A DNA stretch of 64,000 nucleotides from Noviherbaspirillum sp. UKPF54 (GTDB taxonomy: Bacteria; Pseudomonadota; Gammaproteobacteria; Burkholderiales; Burkholderiaceae_D): positions 868,001 to 932,000 of the forward strand of contig NZ_CP040128.1 in NCBI RefSeq assembly GCF_007874125.1, written 5' to 3'. Shown piece by piece: positions 53,230 to 62,206 of this stretch (its first letter is position 1; each line of letters begins with the position of its first letter). The notes beneath the pieces were generated by a model. The model saw only the letters and a list, made by a program, of their open reading frames with translations, was not told where the DNA came from and searched no databases. A program made the translations under genes and the position numbers.

Positions 53230-53305
53230 TGGTGGGTCGTGCGTGACTCGAACACGCGACCAACGGATTAAAAGTCCGCTGCTCTACCGACTGAGCTAAC
53301 GACCC
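53230..53305 (-). tRNA. tRNA-Lys (anticodon TTT)
   Basis: A 76-base gene on the minus strand with all arms: acceptor GGGTCGT pairing with ACGACCC, a D-arm with GCTCAGTCGGTAGAGC, anticodon stem-loop GCGGACTTTTAATCCGT with TTT at the anticodon, and T-arm GTTCGAGTCAC. The CCA end is encoded. It lies 90 bases downstream of cpoB on the same strand and may be read from the tol-pal transcript as well as from its own promoter. Confidence 0.97.
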
Positions 53306-53395
53306 GAAAGACCAAGATTATAGAGAGGTTTTGGCCTGTCTGTCAAATGCTTTGCGGAATCATTTGCAGGCATTCACTCAACTAGCCAAGACATC

Positions 53396-54145
53396 CTACT
53401 TCAGCGCGGCCAAGCGTTCTTTTGCTGTCTGCGCCGCTTGCGATTCCGGGTATTGCCCGATCAGCGTTTCCAGCGTCTTTTTCGCGGCGGCCTTGTCCTT
53501 GAGTTCCATCTGGCAGCTTGCGATGTTGAGCAATGCATCGGCAGCCTTCGGGCTGTCGGCATAGTTCTTCACCACCACTTGCTGCGCGCTGATGGCGCTG
53601 CGATAGTCGCGCAGTGCGTAATAGGTATTGCCCAGCCAGTATTGCGCCGACGGTGCAAGTCCCGACTGCGGATAACGCCGCAGGAAGTCGGAAAACGCCG
53701 CGCCCGCCTCCTTGTAGTTACCAGCCTTGAAATAGCCGAGCGCGGCGTCATACGCTTTCTGCTCGCCGGGTTCCATCGTGACTTCCTTGCCGTCGATCGT
53801 CACCTTCTGCGGTTCCAGCCTGCGCAAGCGGGTATCGAGGTCGACGTAGAAATCCTTTTCGCGCCGCTGCTGGTTCGCCAGTTCGTTGGTCAGCACTTCG
53901 ATCTGCCCGCGCAGCTTGGAGATTTCCTGCCGCAACTGTTCGTTCTGGTTGTTCAGCTCGAAGTTGCTGCTCTTGTCGGCCTTGGCGTTGAGTTCGCCCT
54001 GCATGCCGTCGAGCCGCTTGCGGACTTCGAGAATCGCGCGGCGCGCCTCGTCATCCTCGAATAGCGCGGCCTGCGCGGCCAGTGGAGCCAAAGAAAATGC
54101 GGCCATGAAGGCCGCAGCAATCGAAGATTTGATGATCTTGTTCAT
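53396..54145 (-). CDS. cpoB: Cell division coordinator CpoB (YbgF)
   Basis: A 249-residue periplasmic protein with a signal peptide to about AQA-A (residue 26). It then has a trimerising coiled coil (about 35-105) and three C-terminal TPR units (KAYDAALGYFKAGNYKEAGAAFSDFL, SAQYWLGNTYYALRDYRSAI, AADALLNIASCQMELKDKAAA). CpoB links the Tol-Pal machine with PBP1B so that peptidoglycan synthesis and outer-membrane constriction run together. It is three bases downstream of pal and closes the operon. Confidence 0.96.
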   Translation of the reverse strand: MNKIIKSSIAAAFMAAFSLAPLAAQAALFEDDEARRAILEVRKRLDGMQGELNAKADKSSNFELNNQNEQLRQEISKLRGQIEVLTNELANQQRREKDFYVDLDTRLRRLEPQKVTIDGKEVTMEPGEQKAYDAALGYFKAGNYKEAGAAFSDFLRRYPQSGLAPSAQYWLGNTYYALRDYRSAISAQQVVVKNYADSPKAADALLNIASCQMELKDKAAAKKTLETLIGQYPESQAAQTAKERLAALK

Positions 54146-54148
54146 GTT

Positions 54149-54673
54149 TTATTGATAGACGATGTCGGCGCGGCGGTTTTCTGCCCAGGATGCTTCATCG
54201 CTGCCGGTCGCTTTCGGCTTTTCCTTGCCGAAGGAAACCGCTTCCATCTGCGATTCCGACACGCCCAGCGTCGCCAGCGACTTGCGCACGGCTTCGGCAC
54301 GCTTCTGGCCCAGCGCCAGGTTGTATTCGCGGCCGCCGCGCTCGTCCGTGTTGCCCTGGATGACAATCTTGCGACCCTTGTTCGAACCAAGGTACTTGGC
54401 ATGGGCGTCGACCACCGGCTTGAACTCGTCCTTCACGATGTAGCTGTCGAAGTCGAAGTAGACGCTGCGCTTGGCGAGGATGCCTTTCGGATCGTTGAGC
54501 GGATCGGTCGTGACGGCGGCGACCGGAGTCACCGTGCGGGTGTCTGCGCCGGCGGTCGGGACGGGATTGCGTTCTTCGACCTTGGCCTTGTCGTCGAGCT
54601 TGACGGAAGAGCCGCAGGCGGCCAGCACGAGAGCGCTGGAAAGGATGAGGGCGGAAGTCGTAAATTTGCGCAT
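54149..54673 (-). CDS. pal: Peptidoglycan-associated lipoprotein Pal
   Basis: A 174-residue outer-membrane lipoprotein. The lipobox LAAC places the lipidated Cys at residue 20. The C-terminal OmpA-like domain binds diaminopimelate in peptidoglycan (VYFDFDSYIVKDEF, IQGNTDERGGREYNLALGQKRAEAV, ENRRADIVY). The start at 54673 follows GGAG; a longer frame upstream is not used. It lies 44 bases after tolB in the tol-pal operon. Confidence 0.97.
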   Translation of the reverse strand: MRKFTTSALILSSALVLAACGSSVKLDDKAKVEERNPVPTAGADTRTVTPVAAVTTDPLNDPKGILAKRSVYFDFDSYIVKDEFKPVVDAHAKYLGSNKGRKIVIQGNTDERGGREYNLALGQKRAEAVRKSLATLGVSESQMEAVSFGKEKPKATGSDEASWAENRRADIVYQ

Positions 54674-54717
54674 TAGAAATTCTCCAGAAAGTGAAGCGGT
54701 TTTATTGTAAAACAACA

Positions 54718-55986
54718 TTATTTCATGAACGGACCCCAGGTGGGCTCGCGGATATCGCCCGTCTGCGTGGCCAAGGTGTATTTGACGCGGCCGTCGACCG
54801 ATACCGCAGCAAGCGTTCCGCGCCGGCCGGATTCGGTCGCATACATGATGTACTTGCCATTGGGCGAGAAGCTGGGCGATTCATCCTTGGCCGTGTCGGA
54901 CAGGCGCATTTCCTGGTCGTTGGTCAGATCGAGCGCATACAGTTGAAAGCGCCCATCGCGGCGCGAAATATAGGCGAGGGTTTTGCCGTCAGGCGAGATG
55001 CGCGGGCTGATGTTGTAGCTGCCGCGGAAGGTCACGCGCTGGGCCGAGCCACCGCCAGCGCTCATGCGGTAGATTTGCGGCCCGCCGCTGCGGTCGCTGG
55101 TGAAATAGATCGACTGGCCGTCGGGCGAGAATTGCGGCTCGGTGTCGATGCCGTCGGTATTGGTCAGCCGCCGCAGGCCGCCGCCGTCGGCATTGACGAC
55201 ATAGACCTGGGTCAGGCCGTCGCGCGACAGCGCCAGCGCCAGCTTGCTGCCGTCCGGCGACCAGGCGGGCGCGGAGTTGCTGCCCTTGTAATTGGCGACG
55301 ACGGTGCGCCGGCCGGTGACGAGATCCTGCACATAGACTACCGGCTTCTTGCTTTCGAAGGAGACGTAGGCGACCTTGGTGCCGTCCGGCGACCAGGCCG
55401 GGGAAATGATCGGTTCCTTCGAGGTCAGCACGACCTGCATGTCAGCGCCGTCGGCATCTGCGATCTCGACGCGATAGTCGCGGCCGGCCTTGGTGACGTA
55501 GGCGATGCGGGTGCTGAACGCGCCGCGCACGCCGAGCAGTTTTTCGTAGATGTCGTCGGCGATCTTGTGCGCCGCCACGCGCACACGGTTCGGCGAGGTC
55601 GCCAGTCCGAGGCCGGACAGGCTGCCGGACTTGAGGGTGTCGAGCAGCTTGTAGCGCACGTCGAAGCGGCCATCGGCGAGGCGCTGCACGCTGCCCACGA
55701 CCAGCGCGTCGGCGCCGCGCGATTTCCACTCGCCGTAATTGACCGGCGTGGTTTCGGACATCGCATTGCCGGTATCGATGATCTTGAAGTAGCCGCTGCG
55801 TTCGAGGTCGGCCTTGATGATGCCGGAAACCTGCTGCGGCGCGATCGACTCATCGGCAAAGCCTGCGATGGCAATCGGTATCTGGGTGGCGCCGACGCCG
55901 GAGGTTTCGATCCGCAACTGGGCGTGCGCAAGCGAGCCGGCGGCGACGCCGATCAGCAGCATGCAGCGCAAGAATAGTTTTTTCAT
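54718..55986 (-). CDS. tolB: Tol-Pal system protein TolB
   Basis: A 422-residue periplasmic protein with a signal peptide to AHA-Q (residue 22). An N-terminal alpha/beta domain is followed by a beta-propeller of WD40-like repeats, seen as repeated SPDGxxxAY or SPDGxSIYFTSDRSGGPQIYRM units. TolB binds Pal and TolA in turn during outer-membrane constriction. It follows tolA by six bases. Confidence 0.97.
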   Translation of the reverse strand: MKKLFLRCMLLIGVAAGSLAHAQLRIETSGVGATQIPIAIAGFADESIAPQQVSGIIKADLERSGYFKIIDTGNAMSETTPVNYGEWKSRGADALVVGSVQRLADGRFDVRYKLLDTLKSGSLSGLGLATSPNRVRVAAHKIADDIYEKLLGVRGAFSTRIAYVTKAGRDYRVEIADADGADMQVVLTSKEPIISPAWSPDGTKVAYVSFESKKPVVYVQDLVTGRRTVVANYKGSNSAPAWSPDGSKLALALSRDGLTQVYVVNADGGGLRRLTNTDGIDTEPQFSPDGQSIYFTSDRSGGPQIYRMSAGGGSAQRVTFRGSYNISPRISPDGKTLAYISRRDGRFQLYALDLTNDQEMRLSDTAKDESPSFSPNGKYIMYATESGRRGTLAAVSVDGRVKYTLATQTGDIREPTWGPFMK

Positions 55987-55992
55987 AAGTGC

Positions 55993-56946
55993 TTACTGGT
56001 CTTTGGGTCTATGGGTTCCGATGAAGCTGGACGGGACCGAACCCGACTTGTCTCTCGGATACGGCTGCGATTTTTCAATGGCCCGGCGAACGGCTTCATC
56101 GAAGCCGGGCACTCCCGATGATCTGACTTTTTTCATGCCGGCGATCGAGCCGTCCGGCAGCAGGTTGACCTCGTATTCGACGGGCGAGTTGCCAGTCAAG
56201 CCTTCGGGCACGTTGAACACGATGTTCGACTTGATCTTGGCCGCCACCCGCCCGGCGTAGCCGGAATCGGCGCGCCCGCCCTGTGACTTGGCCGCTTCGC
56301 CGCTGCCGCCCGTGCCGGTAACGCCGCCGGCAAGGCGTCGCATTTCCTCGTCGCGCAGCTTGGCAAGCTTCTTGTCTTCCGCTTCCTGCTTGCGCTTGGC
56401 GTCGGCGGCTTTTTTCTCTTTTTCCTTCTTCTCGGCTTCCTGCTTGGCCAGGCGATCCTGTTCCGCTTTCTTCTTCGCCAGCTCTTCTTCTTTCTTCAGC
56501 TTCGCCTCGTGTTCTTCGCGCTCTTTCTTTTGCTGCGCAAGCCTCTCCTGTTCGAGCTTCTTCTGCTTGGCCAGCTTCTCTTCTTCTTCAAGGCGCTTCT
56601 TCTTTTCCAGTTCCTTGCGTTTCTTTTCCTGCTCCAGCGCGATGTCCGGTTTTGCGACCGGTGGCTCTTCCACCTGGGGTTTCGGGGTTTCGCGCGGCAT
56701 TTCCTTGATCACCGGCGCCGGTTCCGGCTCCTTTTCGGCCACCGGTTCGGGCGCAGGCGCCGCTTCGCGCGGCTGCGGGCTCCATACTTCCGCTTCGATC
56801 GTGGTCGGCGCCTCGTTCTGCCAGCGTACGCCGATCCACAGGAAGGCTAGCAGTGCAATATGGACCAGCGCCGCCAGGATGATGGCGCGCCAGCGTCCCG
56901 GTTCCTGCGGTACGGTGTACGGCGTTGCGTCGGTCATCGCTCTCAT
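55993..56946 (-). CDS. tolA: Tol-Pal system protein TolA
   Basis: A 317-residue inner-membrane protein. One N-terminal helix (IILAALVHIALLAFLWIGV) includes the His/Ser face that contacts TolQR. A long Lys/Glu/Ala helical rod follows (about 95-210). The C-terminal domain is of the TolA/TonB type (VAAKIKSNIVF, VEYEVNLLPDGSIAGMKKVRSSGVPGFDEAVRRAI) and reaches TolB and Pal. Its ATG overlaps the tolR stop by four bases. Confidence 0.95.
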   Translation of the reverse strand: MRAMTDATPYTVPQEPGRWRAIILAALVHIALLAFLWIGVRWQNEAPTTIEAEVWSPQPREAAPAPEPVAEKEPEPAPVIKEMPRETPKPQVEEPPVAKPDIALEQEKKRKELEKKKRLEEEEKLAKQKKLEQERLAQQKKEREEHEAKLKKEEELAKKKAEQDRLAKQEAEKKEKEKKAADAKRKQEAEDKKLAKLRDEEMRRLAGGVTGTGGSGEAAKSQGGRADSGYAGRVAAKIKSNIVFNVPEGLTGNSPVEYEVNLLPDGSIAGMKKVRSSGVPGFDEAVRRAIEKSQPYPRDKSGSVPSSFIGTHRPKDQ

Positions 56947-57383
56947 TGCTTGGTTGCCAGCCCCACGCGGTCGACGCCGAGCTTTTTCGCTTCCGAAATC
57001 ACCTGGATTACGTCGTCGTACTTGATGTCCTTGTCGCCGGCGATCATCACCGGTAGTTCCGGATTCGCTTCATGCATTGCGCGCAACTTCTGTATGAGGG
57101 CGCTGCGTCCAGGCACCGATTCGGCCTGCTGGTGGCCGTCCTTGCCGCCGTTGATGCCGATGGTGGCGGTGGTGTCGGGCTTGAGCGCGATCTGGATGTA
57201 TTCGGTCGGCGGCAGCGCCGATTTGGCTGCCGTGGGCAGATTGACGACGCCCGGATTCGACACTGGTGTGGCGACCATGAAAATGATCAGCAGCACCAGC
57301 ATTACGTCGATATACGGCACGACGTTGATTTCTGACTTGAGCTTGCGGCCGCGTCCGCCGCGCATGGAACTGAAGCCTGCCAT
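56943..57383 (-). CDS. tolR: Tol-Pal system protein TolR
   Basis: A 146-residue ExbD/TolR protein. The single N-terminal helix carries the proton-conducting Asp in INVVPYIDVMLVLLIIFMV. The periplasmic domain follows (VMIAGDKDIKYDDVIQVISEAKKLGVDRVGLAT). The ATG at 57383 overlaps the tolQ stop (ATGA); a longer frame upstream runs through tolQ and is not coding. It forms the stator with TolQ. Confidence 0.96.
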   Translation of the reverse strand: MAGFSSMRGGRGRKLKSEINVVPYIDVMLVLLIIFMVATPVSNPGVVNLPTAAKSALPPTEYIQIALKPDTTATIGINGGKDGHQQAESVPGRSALIQKLRAMHEANPELPVMIAGDKDIKYDDVIQVISEAKKLGVDRVGLATKQ

Positions 57384-58072
57384 CAGCGGACCTGCCGTTG
57401 CAAGATGTTGGAGAACTCTTCGATGAAACTCTCGAAGCGGATCGCCAGCCGGTCGATGTCGTGCGAATAGCGGTTGTAGGCGACCACGGCGGGAATCGCC
57501 GCGAACAGACCGATGGCGGTGGCGATCAGCGCTTCGGCGATGCCGGGCGCGACCGCCGCGAGCGTGGCCTGCTGTACGTTGGCCAGGCCGCGGAAGGCAT
57601 TCATGATGCCCCACACGGTGCCGAACAGGCCGACATACGGGGACACCGAGCCGACCGATGCCAGGAAGGCCAGGTGCGATTCCAGCGCATCCATTTCGCG
57701 TTGATAGGCTGCCCGCATCGCGCGGCGCGCGCCGTCGATGACGCCGCCGGCGTCGACCATGCCCTTGCCGCCGAAGGCTGCGCGGGCCTTGTTGAATTCG
57801 CCCATGCCGGACTCGAAGATGCGCTCGAGCGCGCCGGTGCGGCGGCGGTTGGAGCCGGCTTCTTCATATAGGGCGCCGAGATTGCCTCCCGACCAGAATG
57901 CGCGCTCGAATTCCTCGGTTTGGCTGCGTGCGCTTTTAATGGCGAACATCTTACGGAAGATGTACGACCAGCTCATCACGGACACCAGCAGCAACAGCGC
58001 CATGACGAGTTGCACCAGCAGCGATGCATTGGTAATCAGGGAAAGGAAGGAGAGATCTTGGGTGACGGTCAT
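57383..58072 (-). CDS. tolQ: Tol-Pal system protein TolQ
   Basis: A 229-residue MotA/TolQ/ExbB proton-channel protein with three membrane helices (LLVQLVMALLLLVSVMSWSYIF; SPYVGLFGTVWGIMNAF; ALIATAIGLFAAIPAVVAYN). The ATG at 58072 is used here; an in-frame TTG four codons earlier is possible. With TolR it uses the proton gradient to drive TolA. It lies 64 bases after ybgC. Confidence 0.96.
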   Translation of the reverse strand: MTVTQDLSFLSLITNASLLVQLVMALLLLVSVMSWSYIFRKMFAIKSARSQTEEFERAFWSGGNLGALYEEAGSNRRRTGALERIFESGMGEFNKARAAFGGKGMVDAGGVIDGARRAMRAAYQREMDALESHLAFLASVGSVSPYVGLFGTVWGIMNAFRGLANVQQATLAAVAPGIAEALIATAIGLFAAIPAVVAYNRYSHDIDRLAIRFESFIEEFSNILQRQVR

Positions 58073-58136
58073 TGAAACGTTCAACTCTGATTTGTAATTA
58101 TAAAAAGCGGCCGCGGCAGTCGCCGGGCTGCGCTCC

Positions 58137-58568
58137 CTAACTGGAAATCGGCCCTGTATTTTTTATCCTTTCCAGCACCTCGCCCGGGATCGGGCAGGGA
58201 CGGAAGGTTTCGGTACTCACGCAGCCGACCTTGATGCGCCCGCTGGTAAGCAGTTGCGGCTGCTCGCCGTCGGTGCGCCAGGCTTCCTGAATGAATTGCA
58301 CTGAGGCACGCCCGAGCCGTTCGACAACGACAGTAAGTTTCAGTTCATCATCAAGTTTCGCAGGGGCATGATAATCGACGGCCGTGCTCCTGACGACGAA
58401 CATGGCCCGATGCGATTCCGTCAATGCCTGCTGGCCGATGCCAGCCGCGCGCAGCCATTCGGTGCGGGCGCGCTCGAAGAACTTCAGGTAGTTTGCGTAA
58501 AAGACAATGCCGCCCGTGTCGGTGTCTTCGTAATAGACGCGTACGGTCCAGGTGAAATCGGATTGCAT
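58137..58568 (-). CDS. ybgC: Tol-Pal-associated acyl-CoA thioesterase YbgC
   Basis: A 143-residue hotdog-fold thioesterase. The family motif YYEDTDTGGIVFYANYLKFFERARTEWL includes the catalytic Asp and the helix that follows. YbgC hydrolyses short acyl-CoAs and in other species associates with phospholipid synthesis enzymes. It opens the tol-pal gene run in most proteobacteria, as here, and lies nine bases after the SDR gene. Confidence 0.96.
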   Translation of the reverse strand: MQSDFTWTVRVYYEDTDTGGIVFYANYLKFFERARTEWLRAAGIGQQALTESHRAMFVVRSTAVDYHAPAKLDDELKLTVVVERLGRASVQFIQEAWRTDGEQPQLLTSGRIKVGCVSTETFRPCPIPGEVLERIKNTGPISS

Positions 58569-58577
58569 GGCGGCTGA

Positions 58578-59324
58578 CTAGACGCTCCGCTTGATCGCAA
58601 AGGGGGAAAAACCCTGGCAGGAAGGCATCATTTCGATGTAATTGATATTCACATGCGGCGGCAACGTCGCAATCCAGTAGGCGGTTTCCGCGATGTCGAC
58701 GGCCGTCAGCGGTACCGTGCCTTCATACACCTTGGCGGCGGCCGCGTCATCCTTCAGGCGCACGTTCGAGAATTCAGTGCCGCCGCACAGGCCGGGAGCG
58801 ATATTGGTAGCCCGCACGCCGGTGCCGACCAGGTCGGCGCGCAGGTTCAGCGTGAACTGGTCGACAAAGGCCTTGGTTGCACCATAAACGTTTCCGCCCG
58901 GGTAGGGATAGGCGCCTGCCACGGAGCCGATATTGATCACGGTGCCGCGCCCGCGCGCCACCATCGCAGGCAACAGGGCGCGGGTGATCGTCACGAGCCC
59001 CGTGCAATTGGTCGCGATCATCGTTTCCCAATCCTCCAGCGACGCCTTGTGCGCCGGTTCGATGCCGAGCGCCAGACCCGCGTTATTGATCAGGACATCG
59101 ATTTCCTGCCATGCATCGGGCAGGGCGCCGAGAGCGTTCTGGATCGATGCTTTGTCCCTGACGTCCATTACGATCGGCAGCAGGTTGGCCCCAAGCTCGG
59201 CGGCGAGCGAGTCCAGACGGTCCTTGCGCCGGCCGGCAGCAATCACTTGATGACCATTTTGCGCAAACTTGCGTGCCATTTCGGCGCCAAAACCGGATGT
59301 GGCGCCGGTAACCAGAACGATCAT
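58578..59324 (-). CDS. Short-chain dehydrogenase/reductase, YdfG-like
   Basis: A 248-residue classical SDR. The cofactor motif is TGATSGFG, followed by NNAG, the catalytic Ser in NIGSVAG and the YGATK motif (Tyr and Lys). The C-terminal VNINYIEMMPSCQGFSPFAIKR resembles YdfG, which oxidises L-allo-threonine and 3-hydroxy acids with NADP+ and reduces malonic semialdehyde. The start at 59324 follows GGAG. It lies just upstream of ybgC and may be co-transcribed with tol-pal, though its function is unrelated. Confidence 0.92.
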   Translation of the reverse strand: MIVLVTGATSGFGAEMARKFAQNGHQVIAAGRRKDRLDSLAAELGANLLPIVMDVRDKASIQNALGALPDAWQEIDVLINNAGLALGIEPAHKASLEDWETMIATNCTGLVTITRALLPAMVARGRGTVINIGSVAGAYPYPGGNVYGATKAFVDQFTLNLRADLVGTGVRATNIAPGLCGGTEFSNVRLKDDAAAAKVYEGTVPLTAVDIAETAYWIATLPPHVNINYIEMMPSCQGFSPFAIKRSV

Positions 59325-59463
59325 GCGATCTCCCATTGGTGATATGCAACGAATTGCGAAATTGTAGCCCAAAGGCGGCAGATGCTGCTCCTATGAAAAC
59401 GGTGCAGAATTTTCCACCATTCTTGCTCAAATCAAGCACCTACCTTACAATTTGGTACCATTT

Positions 59464-59593
59464 CGTCTCACGTGACTGGCGAAAAGCCGGGCTTGCGGTT
59501 CCGGCGACAAGGTGGATATCCACCGGGGAACGTGAGATGTCTTTCGCCGTTCGCCTGGGCAGCCCAAATGGAATGTACGACTGAGGCTGCCTG
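59464..59593 (+). ncRNA. ZTP riboswitch (pfl motif) controlling glyA
   Basis: The conserved parts of the ZTP/ZMP riboswitch are all present. P1 pairs TCTCACG (59466-59472) with CGTGAGA (59531-59537). TGACTGGCG follows P1, and an inner hairpin GGTGG-ATAT-CCACC leads into CCGGGGAACG. The pseudoknot arm GCCGTTCGCCTGGGC is at 59546-59560. The last part, GGCAGCC (59558-59564), can instead pair with GGCTGCC (59585-59591) followed by a pyrimidine-rich tract. Ligand binding would block this hairpin and switch glyA on. ZTP rises when 10-formyl-tetrahydrofolate is short, and GlyA supplies one-carbon units, so the pairing makes sense. Confidence 0.95.
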
Positions 59594-59656
59594 TCTTCTT
59601 CTCATCAGCCCTCATTCGATTTCGGCATTGCATACTTAAATCGATTGGAGTTTTTC

Positions 59657-60904
59657 ATGTTCGCAAAAGACCACACCATCGCCAAAGTCGATCCGGAACT
59701 TTGGTCCGCCATCCAGCAGGAAAACCAGCGCCAGCAAGACCATATCGAGCTGATCGCGTCCGAAAACTACACCTCGCCGGCCGTGATGGAAGCGCAAGGC
59801 TCGCAGCTGACCAACAAGTACGCGGAAGGCTATCCGGGCAAGCGCTATTACGGCGGCTGCGAGTTCGTTGACGTGGCCGAGACTCTGGCGATCAACCGCC
59901 TGAAGGAATTGTTCGGCGCGGAAGCCGCCAATGTGCAGCCGAATTCCGGTTCGCAGGCGAACCAAGGCGTGTTCTTCGCGATGCTCAAGCCGGGCGACAC
60001 CATCATGGGCATGTCGCTGGCGGAAGGCGGCCATCTGACCCACGGCATGGCACTGAACATGTCCGGCAAGTGGTTCAACGTCGTTTCCTACGGCTTGAAC
60101 GAGAAGGAAGAGATCGATTACGACGCGATGGAAAAGCTGGCGCGCGAAAAGAAGCCCAAGCTGATCATTGCCGGTGCCTCCGCCTATGCGTTGCGCATCG
60201 ACTTCGAGCGTTTCTCCAAGATCGCGAAAGAGGTCGGCGCCTATTTCATGGTCGACATGGCTCACTATGCCGGCCTGATCGCCGCCGGTGTTTATCCGAA
60301 TCCGGTGCCGTTCGCCGACTTCGTGACATCCACCACCCACAAGTCGCTACGCGGCCCGCGCGGTGGCGTGATCCTGATGAAGGCCGAGCATGAAAAGGCG
60401 ATCAACTCCGCTATCTTCCCTGGCATCCAGGGCGGTCCGCTGATGCATGTGATCGCAGGCAAGGCAGTTGCATTCAAGGAAGCACTGTCGCCGGAATTCA
60501 AGGCATACCAGCAGCAAGTGGTGAAGAATGCCGATGCACTGGCCAAAGCGCTGATCGCGCGCGGCTTGCGCATCGTATCCGGTCGCACCGAATCGCACGT
60601 GATGCTGGTCGATCTGCGCGCCAAGAAAATCACCGGCAAGGAAGCCGAAGCGATCCTCGGTTCTGCCCATATGACCTGCAACAAGAACGCGATCCCGAAC
60701 GACCCGGAAAAGCCGTTCGTCACCTCCGGTATCCGCCTCGGCAGCCCGGCGATGACCACCCGCGGCTTCAAGGAAGCGGAAGCGACCAAGGTCGGCAACC
60801 TGATCGCCGACGTGCTGGACAATCCGCACGACGCCGCGACCATCGAGCGCGTGAAGGCGGAAGTTAAGAAGCTGACCGACGCTTTCCCGGTATACGCACG
60901 CTAA
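59657..60904 (+). CDS. glyA: Serine hydroxymethyltransferase
   Basis: A 415-residue PLP enzyme that converts serine and tetrahydrofolate to glycine and methylene-tetrahydrofolate. Marks are [13 protein letters not shown], the cofactor loop NSGSQAN, and the PLP lysine in [14 protein letters not shown]. The ATG at 59657 follows GGAG with a six-base spacer; an ATG four codons upstream is less well placed. The gene is under a ZTP riboswitch about 65-190 bases upstream, so it is regulated by folate one-carbon status. Confidence 0.97.
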   Translation: MFAKDHTIAKVDPELWSAIQQENQRQQDHIELIASENYTSPAVMEAQGSQLTNKYAEGYPGKRYYGGCEFVDVAETLAINRLKELFGAEAANVQPNSGSQANQGVFFAMLKPGDTIMGMSLAEGGHLTHGMALNMSGKWFNVVSYGLNEKEEIDYDAMEKLAREKKPKLIIAGASAYALRIDFERFSKIAKEVGAYFMVDMAHYAGLIAAGVYPNPVPFADFVTSTTHKSLRGPRGGVILMKAEHEKAINSAIFPGIQGGPLMHVIAGKAVAFKEALSPEFKAYQQQVVKNADALAKALIARGLRIVSGRTESHVMLVDLRAKKITGKEAEAILGSAHMTCNKNAIPNDPEKPFVTSGIRLGSPAMTTRGFKEAEATKVGNLIADVLDNPHDAATIERVKAEVKKLTDAFPVYAR

Positions 60905-60923
60905 GGCGAGGGCGGCGACGGCT

Positions 60924-60977
60924 GCTTCGTTGAACTGCTGGTGGAAGCGGAATGCTTTTGCGTATGATCAACGAAGC
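60924..60977. repeat. Inverted repeat downstream of glyA
   Basis: Arms GCTTCGTTGA (60924-60933) and TCAACGAAGC (60968-60977) match perfectly over a 34-base loop that contains a weaker internal AAGC/GCTT pairing. It starts 20 bases after the glyA stop. No T-run follows directly. Confidence 0.6.
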
Positions 60978-61027
60978 GCCATGTTCCATCTCGAAACAAT
61001 GCCATATACCAAAAATATGTGATTGAT

Positions 61028-61079
61028 GGCTCTGCGACCATGCAACAAAATTGACTAATTGATAACTGGTTGCAGAGCC
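61028..61079. repeat. Inverted repeat just upstream of nrdR
   Basis: Arms GGCTCTGCGACCA (61028-61040) and TGGTTGCAGAGCC (61067-61079) pair over 13 bases with one G-U pair, enclosing a 26-base AT-rich loop. The structure ends 21 bases before the nrdR ATG, which lacks a clear ribosome site. It may be part of the nrdR leader or a protein site. Confidence 0.6.
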
Positions 61080-61100
61080 TGATACGAACGGTTAACCGCT

Positions 61101-61571
61101 ATGAAATGCCCCTTCTGTCATCATGACGATACCCAGGTCATCGACACGCGCGTGTCGGAAGAAGGGGACACCATCAGGCGCCGGCGTCGTTGCGCCCATT
61201 GCGACAAGCGCTTTACTACCTATGAACGCATCGAATTGTCGATGCCGGTCATCGTCAAGAAAAACGGTAGCCGCACGGAATATGACCCGGCCAAGCTGCG
61301 CGGCAGCATGATGCTTGCGCTGCGCAAGCGTCCAGTGTCTGCCGAAACGGTCGATGCTGCCATTCATCATATCGAAGAAAAGCTGCTGTCGAGCGGTGCG
61401 CGCGAAGTGCTGTCGGGGCACGTCGGCGAGCTGGTCATGCGAGAGCTGAAACGCCTCGACAAGATTGCCTATATCCGATTTGCCTCCGTCTACAAGAGTT
61501 TTGAAGACGTCGCGGAATTTCAGGATGTCATCGCCGAGGTCGGGCGAGAGCGAAAAAGTCCCTCCAAGTAA
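61101..61571 (+). CDS. nrdR: Ribonucleotide reductase repressor NrdR
   Basis: A 156-residue regulator that represses nrd genes when its ATP-cone binds dATP/ATP. The zinc ribbon uses C3, C6, C31 and C34 ([15 protein letters not shown]), with the basic RRRRR between them for DNA contact. The ATP-cone covers about residues 48-138 ([32 protein letters not shown]). It follows glyA after 196 bases that hold two inverted repeats. The pairing glyA-nrdR is common in betaproteobacteria. Confidence 0.97.
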   Translation: MKCPFCHHDDTQVIDTRVSEEGDTIRRRRRCAHCDKRFTTYERIELSMPVIVKKNGSRTEYDPAKLRGSMMLALRKRPVSAETVDAAIHHIEEKLLSSGAREVLSGHVGELVMRELKRLDKIAYIRFASVYKSFEDVAEFQDVIAEVGRERKSPSK

Positions 61572-61636
61572 TTCGTCTTGGTAAGCATAGGGCGAATTTT
61601 TGCGCCCGAAATGTTGTCAAATTAATAATAAATAGC

Positions 61637-62206
61637 ATGGGTAAATCGACGAAAAACGGCTTTTCCCTGATCGAAGTGTTGGTATCGATCGTGGTTCTCG
61701 CGCTGGGCGTATTGGGAGCGGCCGGCATGCAGCTCGCAGCGATGCGTACTGCGCAACAGTCCGCCATTCAGACTTTCGCTTTTCAGCTCGCTGCGGAAAT
61801 GGCCGGCGCGATGCGAGCCGGACATGGACGGCTCCTGCAAGAGAACGGCGCTGATCCATTCATCGGGCTCGATTACCAATCCGTAGCCGATGGCGACCTG
61901 CAAACGCCTGCAAAGCTTTGCTATGGAATCGAATGCAATGCACAGGAGCTGGCCGAATTTGAAATGTACGAGTGGAAAACGCGCGTCAAGGAAGCTTTGC
62001 CGGGCGGGCGCATCGTGGTATGCCGCGATTCCAGTCCGTGGAGTAGTGCCGCCAGGGCATTGACCTGGAACTGCGACGGTGCAGTGGATAGCACTGCGCC
62101 AGTCGTCATCAAGCTAGGCTGGCAAGTAAAAAATCCTGACGGAAGCCTGCTCCGGGATGCCTCCGGAATATCGGCTCCGTCCGTGTCACTGGCCGTGGCG
62201 CTGTGA
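61637..62206 (+). CDS. pilV: Type IV pilus minor pilin PilV
   Basis: A 189-residue prepilin. The short leader MGKSTKNG is followed by FSLIEVLVSIVVLALGVLGAAGMQ, the PilV-type N-terminus with Glu+5. Conserved Cys residues in the C-terminal half (CYGIECN, VVCRDS, WNCDG) probably form disulfides. PilV helps prime pilus assembly with PilW, PilX and FimU and connects to the PilY1 adhesin. No strong ribosome site is seen. The stop is immediately followed by the pilW start. Confidence 0.93.
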   Translation: MGKSTKNGFSLIEVLVSIVVLALGVLGAAGMQLAAMRTAQQSAIQTFAFQLAAEMAGAMRAGHGRLLQENGADPFIGLDYQSVADGDLQTPAKLCYGIECNAQELAEFEMYEWKTRVKEALPGGRIVVCRDSSPWSSAARALTWNCDGAVDSTAPVVIKLGWQVKNPDGSLLRDASGISAPSVSLAVAL

